From positions 1-64,000 of the forward strand of contig DATGKW010000054.1 in assembly GCA_035294465.1 (NCBI GenBank): a DNA stretch of 64,000 nucleotides, read 5' to 3'. This DNA is from Paraktedonobacter sp035294465. Its GTDB lineage: Bacteria; Chloroflexota; Ktedonobacteria; Ktedonobacterales; Ktedonobacteraceae. Below the pieces are notes generated by a model. That model worked only from the letters and a program-made list of their open reading frames with translations, did not search any database and was not told where the DNA came from. A program made the translations under genes and the position numbers. Shown here one piece after another: positions 32,960 to 43,900 of the stretch (its first letter is position 1; each line of letters starts with the position of its first letter).

Positions 32960-35900
32960 CTACAACAACTCTTCGACTTCCTCGTCTGAAAGTTCGGCCA
33001 CTGCTCTAGTCAGTGTCTTCTCAATAATTCGCGCTGTCTGTTCTGGTGAGGTACAACGTAGCAATTCATGCACCGGCAGATCAACAGGAAAAAGCTGGCG
33101 TAACCGTGCTACTATTTGTATTGCAAGCAATGAATGGCCTCCCAGAGCGTAGAAGTCATCGTGCATACCGACCTGCTGAATACCTAGAATGTTCTGCCAG
33201 ATCTCGACAATTTTTCTTTCCAGGAGGTTACGCGGTGTAATATGCTCGCTAGCACTCCTGGCTCCTGACGCACTGGTTGATCTAGTTTCTCTTTTCGCCT
33301 GCTGGACTGGTTGAGGCAAGTGTAACCAGTACTCAAGTTCTCGCTGGAGATGTCGTGGCGTAACGACCACCTGCTCACTCGGTGCAAGCGACAGCGCGCG
33401 GCACCAGGCTTCCCTTCCCTCAGAAGGCGTTATTTCCATCAATTCTTTTTGCCCCTCTCTCAGCTCCTGGAAATTCCAGACATCAAAATTTATGCTCATA
33501 CATGGCGTTGTCGTCTCGCGGCTCAGTTTGTAAGCCAGCGCATCTAAATAGCTATTGGCTGCCGCATAGGCTGCGTATCCGTAGCCGCCTAGAATGCTTG
33601 AAAGAGAAGAGATAAAAACACAAAAGTCAAACTGCCGCTGTTTTACGAGTTCTGCCAGTTCAGCACCCGCGAATACCTTTGGGAGAAAATGCGGTTCACT
33701 ACCGGCTGGCGTGAGCTTGCTTAGTGGCAAAAATGCTTTGTCTCCGACTACCCCGGCAGCATGAATGATGCCATGCACGCGACCGACCCGATCCTCCACC
33801 GATCTGAGCGCATGCGAGAGCGTGTGCTCACGTCCCAATTGCAGATTAAGCACTGTCACGCGTGCTCCCTGCGCCTCTATCTCTTCTATGGCCTTGATTC
33901 TCTGGCTGATGCAATCTTCCGGTGGATGCGTCTTTAGCCACTGTTCCCACATTCCGCGTATCGGGAAACCCATCTGGCTGGTTAGTATCAAGTGAGGCTG
34001 GACAAGTCTGGCAAGCTGTAAGGCAAGCGCGAGTCCGATGCGCCCGAGACCTCCGAGAATCAGATAGATTCTCCCTTCTTTGAGGAGCTGAGAATAAGAG
34101 GATTGGTTGTGAAGCGTTACCGGTTCAAACTGCCGCGTGTATCGCTGCGCTCCGCGCAAGACTATCAGGCGCTCTCGCTGCTGTGCGAAGATCTCGCGTA
34201 TAATTTGCTTGCCCAGGTCACCTGCCTGGTTACGCCGGGTGAGATCGATATCAATGTGCAGGCTGAAAAGGGCTGGATACTCTTGTGGCAGCACCTGACA
34301 GCATCCAGCCAGTAAGGCATTTGTCGTCCGAACCGTTTGGTCGCCCGGCAAGGCAAAAAGGCGATCACTGAGAGTAACAACATGCATGCTCTCCACCATA
34401 CCTTGCTTATCAAGGGCCTGGAGCAAGGAAATAAAGGCAAAAAAGCGGTCTTCTGATTTTGCGCATGACACATTCTCTTCTTCTATCTCTACCTCGTCCA
34501 GCCCCCAGCAGTAGATAATCCCGGCAGGTTGATCTGCTTCCTTCAAAAAGCTCAGATATTTCTCGCAATTCTCTCGCATCTGGCTAGAGAGCGTTGCCTC
34601 TGCCAGTTCAGCGGAAAGTGATTCGCGTCTGACAACCAGAACTTCGCATCCATTTGCTTGTAGCGTCTGGACCAGTTCATCGCCGATTCCGATGGTATCT
34701 GTAAAAACGAGCCAGGCTTGTACAGGGGGTGCGCCGGGCTGTACCGCAAAGAGAGGAGCGCTTTTCCAGAGCGGAAGAGAGTACCAGTTGTCAAGAGAGA
34801 GTCTCTGTGTAGTTTCTTGCTTCCTTGCGCTTCCGGGCTGGGGCTCAATAGCGTAGCGATTGCGCTCGAATGGATAGGTTGGCAAGGGCAAGCGCTGCCG
34901 CTTCTCATGTTTGTGAAAGCCCTGCCAGTCGAGGATAACTCCGCTTGCCCATAGATGTCCCGCAGTCGTCAGAATTTGCTTTTCTGCATTCTCCTCCTTG
35001 CCTGCAGGTAGACTTGCGAGTAGTTGCCACTGCTTCGTCGTCTCAAGAGAGCCACGCGCAAGCCTGGTTAAATCGCCTCCTGGGCCGATTTCCAGCAAAA
35101 TGCCGTCGAAATCGCTCGCCAGGGTACGCAGGCCAGCGCTAAAACGCACTGGCTGGCGCAAATGAGCTACCCAGTAGTCAGGGTCGATTGCTTGATCGTG
35201 TGTGATCCATTGGCCAGTAACGTTAGAAACGTAGGGAAGCGCGGGTGCATGCAACGTAATCTCGCGCATGAGAGAACGAAACTCAGGAAGGATCACGTCC
35301 ATAAGCGAAGAGTGGAATGCTCGCGTTGTGGACAACAGGCGGTTCGCAATATTCCGATCCGACAATTCTTTCTGAAAAGCTAACACGGCCTGCCTGGCTC
35401 CACTAACGACAGAGAGCGAAGGGCCATTCAGAGCTCCCAGGCTTAATTCTGCCGGAAGTAGAGGTGAAAGCTCTTCTTCCGCTAACATGACACTCAACAT
35501 CAGACCATCTTTTGTCCGTTGCATGAGTCTTCCACGGAACACAAGCAATTTCAAAGCGTCAGAGAGAGAAAGAACTTGCGCCAGGCACGCTGCAACGTAC
35601 TCTCCCAGGCTGTGCCCAAGCAAAGCAACCGGTTGTACCCCCCATTCCCGCCAGAGCATGGCCAGTGCATACTCCCAAAGGAAGAGCGCGGGCTGCGTCA
35701 CCCAGGTCTCTTTTAAGAGTTGAGTGGACCGTTCCAGGTACTCCGGTTCAGGGAAGAGCACCTTGCGAATGTCGAGATCGAGCCACCGGCCGAGCTCACG
35801 AGCGCCACGATCAATGCTGGCGCGAAATACTGGCTCGTGCTCATAGAGTTCTCGTCCCAGTGGCGTGTACTGCGATCCCTGCCCCGCACAAAGAAACGCT

Positions 35901-37498
35901 ACCGCACGTTTCTTCTGTTCTTGATACATCGTCAAGACGCCTCGTTCATTACCGGGTTGAAGGACTTTGATGGCCTCGGCACGGTCTGCGCAACAGACAA
36001 CGCAACGATGAGAAAATTCGCGCCGGCCAACGTGTAGGGTATACGCGCTATCAGCAAATGTATCTGGGGTAGCATGCTGAAAATGTTGGAGCAAACGTTC
36101 TCTCGCCTCTCTCAACGCCGAGGCTGTGCGAGCGGAAAAGGAAAGAATCTGCCAGGGGCGGCTCTCGCTATGGGGCTCTCTGACCGGCGCACGCTCTAAA
36201 ATCGCGTGGGCATTGGTTCCCCCAAAGCCAAAAGAACTGACCGCAGCTCGCAAAACCCCTGTGTCCGGCCACGTGATCGGTTCATCTGGCACATAGAATG
36301 GGCTTGACGCGAAATCAATCTCCTGATTAGGCAGATGAAAGTGAGGGTTGCCTGGAATCATCTGATTTTTCAATGCACAAACCGCTACAATCAGTCCTGC
36401 TATCCCTGCCCCCGCGCCCAGATGCCCAATGAATGCCTTCACTGAGCCAAGTGCGCAGAAGGCGCGTTTGTTTGTATAAGCCCGATAAGCCTGAGTGAGC
36501 GCCGCTACTTCAATCGGGTCTCCCAGCGCTGTTCCTGTACCGTGCGTTTCTACAAAGCCTATCGTTTCTGGGTGGACCTGTGCAAATTCAAGAGCACTGG
36601 TAATAACCTCTGCCTGTCCCTGTAAGCCAGGCGCAGTATAGCCAGCTTTAAGAGATCCATCATTATTAATGGATGAGCCACGGATAATCGCGTGAATGAA
36701 ATCTCTATCTCGTACGGCGTCGCTTAAACGCTTTAAAACAACCACTCCTCCACCATTGCCGTTCAGTGTGCCTTGTGCCTGCGCGTCAAAAGGGCGGCAT
36801 ACTCCATCAGGGGCAAGTATGCTGCCCTCTGTGTAAACATAGCCTGCCTCCTGGGGAAACTGGATCGATATTCCACCGGCCAGAGCAAGATCGGACTGAT
36901 AGGTGAGCAAACTTTGGCAGGCGAGATGAACTGCGACTAATGAGGTTGAACAGGCCGTTTGCACCGTGACGCAAGCCCCTTTGAGATTCAGCTTGTATGC
37001 GACCAGTGTTGTCAGATGATCGTGAATGTTACCAATGCCCATTTGATAGTCGCTGTATGGTGTCAACTGCGAGAGTTTGTGACGCAGATTGTAAAGAAGA
37101 TAGGTATTTATCCCCGCTCCAGCAAAAATACTAGTGCGTTCCTTCAGCCGTTCTACATCATAAGCGGCGTTTTCCAGAGCTTCCCAGACCAGTTCTAAAA
37201 AGACTCGATGCTGCGGATCGGTCAATTCGACTTCGCCAGGAGCCATTCCCCAAAAAGGCGCATCAAACATATCTGCATCCGCCAGGACACCACTGGCATT
37301 CACATAATTCGCATGATTTATCATTTGACGCAGTTCTTCGTCCTCTGGAGCATGGTCATGGTTGAAGCGCGTGATGCCGTCCTTTCCCTCACGTATATTC
37401 TCCCAGAGAGCCTCGATTGAATGCGCTCCTGGGAAACGTCCCGCCATCCCGATGATCGCGATGGAAGTTGTATCGTCAGGAATCATATTCCTATTCAT
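32960..37498 (-). CDS. Type I PKS module KS-AT-KR-ACP
   Basis: A 1512-residue one-module polyketide synthase. The ketosynthase has Cys in TACSTSL (about 183) and both His (VETHGTGT about 319, FIGHLGAGAG about 359). The acyltransferase has GHSLGEY (Ser about 630) and TRAFHS in the specificity position, closest to the malonyl-type HAFH. The ketoreductase has LGGLGRIGLALA and catalytic residues in SSLSSILGGYGYAAYAAAN. No dehydratase, enoylreductase or methyltransferase is seen. The carrier has ALGGHSL near 1456. It takes the chain from NRPS C and should add a two-carbon unit reduced to a beta-hydroxy group, giving a statine-like piece if NRPS C loads an alpha-amino acid. Start at 37498 is set by AAGGAG upstream; it overlaps NRPS C by eight bases. 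Confidence 0.93.
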   Translation of the reverse strand: MNRNMIPDDTTSIAIIGMAGRFPGAHSIEALWENIREGKDGITRFNHDHAPEDEELRQMINHANYVNASGVLADADMFDAPFWGMAPGEVELTDPQHRVFLELVWEALENAAYDVERLKERTSIFAGAGINTYLLYNLRHKLSQLTPYSDYQMGIGNIHDHLTTLVAYKLNLKGACVTVQTACSTSLVAVHLACQSLLTYQSDLALAGGISIQFPQEAGYVYTEGSILAPDGVCRPFDAQAQGTLNGNGGGVVVLKRLSDAVRDRDFIHAIIRGSSINNDGSLKAGYTAPGLQGQAEVITSALEFAQVHPETIGFVETHGTGTALGDPIEVAALTQAYRAYTNKRAFCALGSVKAFIGHLGAGAGIAGLIVAVCALKNQMIPGNPHFHLPNQEIDFASSPFYVPDEPITWPDTGVLRAAVSSFGFGGTNAHAILERAPVREPHSESRPWQILSFSARTASALREARERLLQHFQHATPDTFADSAYTLHVGRREFSHRCVVCCADRAEAIKVLQPGNERGVLTMYQEQKKRAVAFLCAGQGSQYTPLGRELYEHEPVFRASIDRGARELGRWLDLDIRKVLFPEPEYLERSTQLLKETWVTQPALFLWEYALAMLWREWGVQPVALLGHSLGEYVAACLAQVLSLSDALKLLVFRGRLMQRTKDGLMLSVMLAEEELSPLLPAELSLGALNGPSLSVVSGARQAVLAFQKELSDRNIANRLLSTTRAFHSSLMDVILPEFRSLMREITLHAPALPYVSNVTGQWITHDQAIDPDYWVAHLRQPVRFSAGLRTLASDFDGILLEIGPGGDLTRLARGSLETTKQWQLLASLPAGKEENAEKQILTTAGHLWASGVILDWQGFHKHEKRQRLPLPTYPFERNRYAIEPQPGSARKQETTQRLSLDNWYSLPLWKSAPLFAVQPGAPPVQAWLVFTDTIGIGDELVQTLQANGCEVLVVRRESLSAELAEATLSSQMRENCEKYLSFLKEADQPAGIIYCWGLDEVEIEEENVSCAKSEDRFFAFISLLQALDKQGMVESMHVVTLSDRLFALPGDQTVRTTNALLAGCCQVLPQEYPALFSLHIDIDLTRRNQAGDLGKQIIREIFAQQRERLIVLRGAQRYTRQFEPVTLHNQSSYSQLLKEGRIYLILGGLGRIGLALALQLARLVQPHLILTSQMGFPIRGMWEQWLKTHPPEDCISQRIKAIEEIEAQGARVTVLNLQLGREHTLSHALRSVEDRVGRVHGIIHAAGVVGDKAFLPLSKLTPAGSEPHFLPKVFAGAELAELVKQRQFDFCVFISSLSSILGGYGYAAYAAANSYLDALAYKLSRETTTPCMSINFDVWNFQELREGQKELMEITPSEGREAWCRALSLAPSEQVVVTPRHLQRELEYWLHLPQPVQQAKRETRSTSASGARSASEHITPRNLLERKIVEIWQNILGIQQVGMHDDFYALGGHSLLAIQIVARLRQLFPVDLPVHELLRCTSPEQTARIIEKTLTRAVAELSDEEVEELL

Positions 37499-40400
37499 CT
37501 GTCCCTTTCTCCTTTGCTCTGGCGGGTTTCCTCTGTGCAAGTATCGCGCGCTGGCGCGTGGCTCGTTCTATAATGTCCTCTCGCGGCAGAGCATTGGATT
37601 CTTTCTGGCTGATAGAACGGGCCAGATAAGCAACTGTGGGATTTCTGAAAAGATCCAGCAATGATAGATGAAGAGAAAACTCCTGGCATATCTTCACATG
37701 TGCCTCGGCAATCAACAGCGAGTTTCCTCCCAGGTCAAAGAAATTCTCGTCAAGCCCGATTGCTTCCTTTTTAAGCACCTCACACCAGATAGCGGCGATG
37801 CGCCGCTCCAGCGCTGTTTGAGGCCATTGTATCTCAGTCTGCTTCTTTTGCAGGACAGGTGTGATTGCCCTGAGTCTGGCATGATCAATCTTCCCGTTAG
37901 GTGTTTTTGGTAAGGTTGGCAGGATCACAACAGCAGCCGGAACCATATACTCTGGGAGCCTCCCTTTGAGAAACTGGTGTATCCTTTCTTCGTCAAGAGT
38001 CTGACCGGGCTTTGCGCTGACATAGGCTAGCAGAGTTGGATGGCTATCCGTGCTGGCAGGGGATGGCAACACGGCACATTCCCAGACCAGAGGGTGCTGG
38101 CTTAGTACGAACTCGATTTCACCAGGATCAACTCGAAAACCGCGAATTTTTACCTGCTGATCCCTGCGCCCGAGAAATTCAACATTGCCGTCAGGCAAAA
38201 AGCGCCCAATATCCCCTGTGCGATAGAGCCGGTCATCGCGATCCTGCGTATAGGGGTTCGGGAGAAACCGCTGCTCCGTTAGCAAGGGATCTGCAAGGTA
38301 GCCTGCGGCGAGATGCCGGCTGCGTACATAAATTTCACCGATCTCCCCAACACCTGCTACTTGCCCATGATTCAACACCAGTAACTGCACGTTTTCAACG
38401 CCTCGCCCAAGCGGTATGCTCGCTTTACGTTGCAGAAAATGTGCATGAGACAGCTCATGCGCTCGCGGAACGATATAATAGCCAACAGAACGTTGAGTTT
38501 CCGTTGAGCCATACAGGTTCACGCACGTAGCCTGCGGTGCAATAGCCTCCAGAGCCATAGCATCTGTATATTTCAATATATCTCCAACAACAAATACGTA
38601 GCGCAAGCATGGTAGAACGTCTTTTTGGACGGTAGCTCCACCTATAAGCAGGCGCAGCAGGGCCGGTGTTAGATGCATAACGGTGATTTTCTTATCCCTG
38701 GCCCAGGTAAACAGGCGGAGCGGATCTCGCGCATCGCTCTCGCGAGGAATGAAAATGGTAGCGCCTGGCCAGAGCGCAGTAAAGATATCTCGTTGCAGGG
38801 GATCATGTGAGAGACCCGAGAGCAGACTGAAACGATCACTCGATCCAAGTTCGAAGGTGCGCTCCTGCCAGGGCAGGAAGTGTGTTAGAGGATCATGACG
38901 GCCCAAAACCCCTTTGGGACCACCGGTCGAACCTGACGTAAAGGTGATACAGGCAAGGTCGTTGGCGGATATTTCAACGGAAAAACTCTTTTTCCCTCCA
39001 TCAGACTCCCGCAACTGTTCGAGACTTTCTATTCCAAGCAAATGCACATGTAGTTTTCTCAGGCAAGACGTTAGTACCGTTGGAAGCGGACCAGCTGCCT
39101 CTATGTGGCAGAATCCCCGTGGGCGTGTAATGTCAAGATAAGTACATAAGCGTGCATCAGGATATGCAGGATCGAGTATAGTATAAGCACAACCGGCCTT
39201 GAGTGCCCCAAGAATCGCAACAGGCAAGGTGGCGCAGCGACAGCCATAAATAGCAATGATATCCCCTTTGCCCAACCCGAGAGCAGACCATTTCCAGGCT
39301 AAATTGCTACTCATATCCTCCAGTTCGCGATATGTCAGTTGTATGCCTCCCTGTTCACTGAGCGCAATCCGTTCCGGCTGCTTGAGCGCCCACCGCACGA
39401 CGGACTGTTGAATGGGTCCATACCAGAACGCTTCGGTCTGCTGGCGAGGATCAGGAAGCAAAGACTGCTCCTCCGAAGAGACAAGCGAGATATTCTGGAT
39501 CTGCTGATCTGGTTGCTCGACGATCTGCTGGACGACATATTCGTACTGACTGAGTAAAAAAGCGATCCGTTCTTCCATGAACAGGTCAGGATTGTATACC
39601 AGCGTCAGAGAGAGGCTGGTGTCCTCTTCCTGCACATATAGTGTAAGATCGAATTTTGCCCCTATATCAAATGAGAGGGAAGGTTCAACAATCAGCCCTT
39701 GCAACGTTACCGGCGTTTTATGAAAATTGAGTAAGTTAAAAAATACTTGAAAAAGCGGGTTAAAGCTCAAATTACGTTGGATATTGAGCAATTCTATTAC
39801 CTTTTCAAAGGGCATATCCTGATGTTCATAAGCGGCCAGCGTTACCTGGCGTATTGCCTGTAAGAGCTGACGGCACGTCTCCTCCTGTCTCACTCGCACT
39901 CGCAGAGGCAGGATGTTCAGGAATGGACCAATGAGTGACGCTGTCTCAATCGATGGACGGTGTGCAACGGGCGTACCAATTACCAGGTCGTCTTGCGCCG
40001 TCTGTTTGTTGAGTAAGCAAACAAACGCTGCCAGCAAAACCATAAAGAGTGTTGCCTGCTCTTCCGCACAGAGAACTTTTACGCGCTTCACTGTCGCATC
40101 GGTAATCGTATGCCGTACGGTCTTACCACGATGCGTCTGAGTTGCCGGGCGAGGAAAGTCGGTGAACCATGACAATTCCCCAGGAGCCTCGTTCAACACC
40201 TCTCGCCAGAAACGCTGGAGCGTTTGTAAGCGTTCTCCCGCCAGTTGCTTTTGTTGCCAAACAGCGTAGTCAATGTATTGAAGCTGGAGTTCCGGTAGAG
40301 GTGAAGATTTGCCCTGGCTAAAAGCATTATAAAGGGCACTGAGTTCTTGAAAAAAAAGCTCCTGAGACCATCCATCGAAAACGATATGATGCACATGTAG

Positions 40401-40874
40401 CAACAATACATGTTTCTGCTCGTGCAACCGCAATAACCAGCAAGAGAAGAGTGGCCCGCGCGCCAGATCGAAAGGCTCGCTGGCCTTTTCACGCATGATG
40501 CGTTCGGCCTCCTGCCAGCGGGCTTCATCTCTGAATTCGGTCAACGCGATTACAGGAAGCGGATTCGCCTGAAAAGACAGCACAATCTGGACCGGTTTCC
40601 CATCCAGAGTGGCAAAAACTGTTCTAAGGATTTCGTGACGCCTGACAATCTCCTGAAGACTCCTCTCAAGAGCAGAAAAGGAGAGAGGCCCCTCTATATT
40701 CAGAGAGAAAAAGAGAGTATTCAGAGAAGTATCTGGTTCTAACTGCTCTTGCAGCCAAAGACGTTGTTGAAAGAATGAGAGAGGGAAGACATCCGTGAGT
40801 TCTTCAAGATGTTCCCATAAATATTTCTGCTTTTCTATTGAGAGCTGAGCGATCTGTGCGAGGAAATCTCGCAT
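37491..40874 (-). CDS. NRPS C: C-A-T
   Basis: A 1127-residue single-module synthetase. The condensation domain has HHIVFDGWS (about 162-170). The adenylation domain has ITFTSGSTGGPKG, SHDPLQRDIF in the first selectivity block and LYGSTETQRS; hand-aligned pocket residues are D-P-R-H-F-V-L-R-S, without a known match that I can recall. The A8 block GRRDQQVKIRGFRVD and A10 PNGKIDH are intact, so the domain should be active. Carrier Ser is in LGGNSLL near residue 1052. The next gene starts inside this one, so NRPS C and the PKS are translationally coupled and probably adjacent in the assembly line. A GGAGG ribosome-binding site precedes the ATG. Confidence 0.93.
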   Translation of the reverse strand: MRDFLAQIAQLSIEKQKYLWEHLEELTDVFPLSFFQQRLWLQEQLEPDTSLNTLFFSLNIEGPLSFSALERSLQEIVRRHEILRTVFATLDGKPVQIVLSFQANPLPVIALTEFRDEARWQEAERIMREKASEPFDLARGPLFSCWLLRLHEQKHVLLLHVHHIVFDGWSQELFFQELSALYNAFSQGKSSPLPELQLQYIDYAVWQQKQLAGERLQTLQRFWREVLNEAPGELSWFTDFPRPATQTHRGKTVRHTITDATVKRVKVLCAEEQATLFMVLLAAFVCLLNKQTAQDDLVIGTPVAHRPSIETASLIGPFLNILPLRVRVRQEETCRQLLQAIRQVTLAAYEHQDMPFEKVIELLNIQRNLSFNPLFQVFFNLLNFHKTPVTLQGLIVEPSLSFDIGAKFDLTLYVQEEDTSLSLTLVYNPDLFMEERIAFLLSQYEYVVQQIVEQPDQQIQNISLVSSEEQSLLPDPRQQTEAFWYGPIQQSVVRWALKQPERIALSEQGGIQLTYRELEDMSSNLAWKWSALGLGKGDIIAIYGCRCATLPVAILGALKAGCAYTILDPAYPDARLCTYLDITRPRGFCHIEAAGPLPTVLTSCLRKLHVHLLGIESLEQLRESDGGKKSFSVEISANDLACITFTSGSTGGPKGVLGRHDPLTHFLPWQERTFELGSSDRFSLLSGLSHDPLQRDIFTALWPGATIFIPRESDARDPLRLFTWARDKKITVMHLTPALLRLLIGGATVQKDVLPCLRYVFVVGDILKYTDAMALEAIAPQATCVNLYGSTETQRSVGYYIVPRAHELSHAHFLQRKASIPLGRGVENVQLLVLNHGQVAGVGEIGEIYVRSRHLAAGYLADPLLTEQRFLPNPYTQDRDDRLYRTGDIGRFLPDGNVEFLGRRDQQVKIRGFRVDPGEIEFVLSQHPLVWECAVLPSPASTDSHPTLLAYVSAKPGQTLDEERIHQFLKGRLPEYMVPAAVVILPTLPKTPNGKIDHARLRAITPVLQKKQTEIQWPQTALERRIAAIWCEVLKKEAIGLDENFFDLGGNSLLIAEAHVKICQEFSLHLSLLDLFRNPTVAYLARSISQKESNALPREDIIERATRQRAILAQRKPARAKEKGTDE

Positions 40875-40902
40875 ACTGTTCCTCCATTCCTATCTTGCCA
40901 GG

Positions 40903-43900
40903 CTAATCACTTTTTTCTCCAAAGAACTGGGCCAGGCTTTTGGTTCCCCGTGGCGCCGGATTTATAACGCTGCCGGAAGCTTTATGCTGACTGCGCTGCT
41001 TTTCAATCTCTGCGGCCAGTTCTGCAATAGTCGTGTGCGTAAAAAAGGTGGTGACACCCAGCTCAATCCCATACTGCTGGCGAATGCGCAGGAGAATATG
41101 GATTGCTTGCAGGGAGTTTCCTCCGAGCGCAAAGAAAGGATCAGTTACACCAATGGTAGTTCGTTGAAACACCTCCGACCACCACCCATGTAGCTCCGTC
41201 TCTACTGGTGTCCGTGGGGCAACGCAGGCGCTACCCTCTGTGGAGAGACGACGGGCCTGGATCTGCAGGGCCTTCCTATCAATGCGATCACGACCGGTCA
41301 GAGGCAGGCTCGGAAGCTGAACGACGCGCGTAGGAACCAGGGCGGGCGATACCTTTTGTGCGATAAAACCGAGGAGAGCTGCGGATGTCACCTCCTCGCT
41401 GAGTACTACAAACGCGATCAACTGACCCGTGTCATCCAGAGCAACCACGGCATTGGCTATTACTGCTGAATGGGTTCCCAGCACGTATTCAACCTTACGT
41501 ATCATACGGGCGAGATCTCGCCCGGCATGCAGTTCTTTACGTCCCAGATATTCTAGCGCCAGATCTTCACGTAGCCTTCCCCACTCACCGGTACGGTAGA
41601 GCCGTTGCCCCGGCTGAGATGAAAACGGATGGGGTACAAAGCGCCCGGCTGTAAGCTCTGGATCCTGGAAATAGCCCCGTGCAGTTGCAAGGCCACTTAC
41701 CACAATTTCTCCCGGCGTCCCAGGTGGAAGAGGGTATAGATCCTGGTCTACAATCAAAAGTGACACGTTATCAGGTGAAAATCCGACGGATGGAAAACGC
41801 CCGGCATCCTCGCGCCTCAGTACTCCAGCGCTCGCGACCAGTGTTGTTTCGCTCGAACCATAACTATTCACCAGTTCAAATGGGTAGTCATTAGATACCG
41901 GCAGACATACGCTATCTCCTTCACTAATAAGCAGGCGCAAATTGCAAGGTTGAAGCCAGGAAAGGCGCACTAACACTTGAACCACCGCAGCAGGAAGCAG
42001 AGCAATAGTGATCTCTTCTCTACACAACCAGTCTCGCAACTGTTGAGCCATATACTGAATGGAGGATGGGGCAATAGACAGGGAAGCGCCAGCGAGCAAA
42101 GCAGTCCAGATACCGCGCGTTGTCAACTCCCTATCGCTATTCTTAAGTACACAAACGCGCTCACCTGGTACGATGGCAAATGCTCGCTGTTGCCATACGA
42201 ACAGATTGAGGAGACCACGCTGCTCCAGCACAACACCTGAGGACACTCCGTCATCTTCTGCCGGGAAAAGTAGGTACATAGCCCCCGCTTCCAGCGGAGT
42301 ATGTGCAGGGATGTCGCACTCAGCCCCCACCTGCTGCCACTGATCTGTCACAAGATCAAGTATTTGACAGGGCCAGCCATACATATCGACAATAGTCTCT
42401 TTTGCTGTTATAAGAAGACGTGCGTCTACCTTCTGTACTAGCGCTTTCAGTGCAGCAGCAGGAAATGCCGGATCAATGAAGGTACAGCACCCCCCCGCCT
42501 TTGCAATTGCCAACACTGCTAGCACGTGCTCCACACTAAACTCCAGTGCTACGGCTACCGGAGTCTCTACCCCCACCCCGCACGCCTGTAAGTAGCGCGC
42601 GAGAAGATCAGACTGTTTTCGCAAATCTGCGTATGTGACACACCTTGTCCCCTCCTGTATTGCGATATCTTCTGGATGGGCCGCCGCCTGTTCGTCAAAT
42701 AACTCTACGAGACCTTTGTTGACAAAATGAGATCCTAGTGAAGAGGTCAGTGTTAACGCTACACATTTCTCTCGCTGCACGCTTTCGTGCAAGAGGTCGA
42801 GAAGAGTAGCATCAGGACATGTAGCCATCCAGGATATAATCTGCGAAAAATATCTAAGCAAACAGCGAATTTGTTCTGAAGCATAGAGCGCAGTCCGATA
42901 TCTAAGCACACATACAAGCCCTTCGTTTCGCGACGCGCAGATACATTCCAGATCGTACTGGGCAATTCCGGTCTCCAACTCTTCAAAAGAAACGCTGAGA
43001 TGATCTCCCCATTGGGCCTGATGCTCAAAGGTCAACACGTGTAAGATAGCCTGGATAGCCGGCACAGACCTTGCAGGAAGCGTTGGGGGCAACATGTTCA
43101 GAAAAGAGCTAAGGGAAACTTCTTGATGTATATCTGCTTCGATCACCACTTCACGTACATGTGCTAGAGCCTGACGCAACGTCTGTCGCCAAGAACAGCT
43201 CAGTCGTAAAGCCACCATATTAACAAAAAAGCCGATTAACTCTTCCTCTCCAGGCCGAGTTCGCCCCGCGAACGGAGCACCGATCACCACTTCATTCTGC
43301 TGACCTAACCACTGCAAAGCCATAGCGAAAGATGTCAATAAAAGGATAAAAAGCGTAATACGCTGCTGAACCATCAGGGCTTCAAGCTCTGGCATAATTG
43401 AAGCCGGCAAGGTCAGCATCTGTCTTTCGGCACATTCATTGACAGGCACATCCTGCCTGATTTCCTGGGGAAACTCCAGGGCGATTGGCGCATCAGCCAG
43501 TTTGTGGCTCCAATACTCGAAGCATTCGGCGCTCTCAGGGCTTTGCAACCATCGCCTACGCCAGCGAGCTGCGGCAAAGAGGTCAAGGGTCAATTCCTTC
43601 AATTGCGCTGCTTCACCGGTAGTATGGGCAAGATAGAGATCCCGTAATTCTTGTTGAAAAATATAAAATGAGTGTTCATCAAAAATGATATGGTGAAGTA
43701 GCAGAAGTAATTGACAGGAATGCGGGTTCTCCCACAAGAGGAAGAAGCGCACAGGTGGTCCATAGGTTATATCAATAGGATCGGCAGTAATTTCACGGAT
43801 TTTCTTCTCAATGAGAGTTTTGCGCGCAGATTCTTCTGGTAAATTCTCTAGATGCACTTCATTCAGAACAAATGGCGCATCTGTGCTGACTACCGATAGA

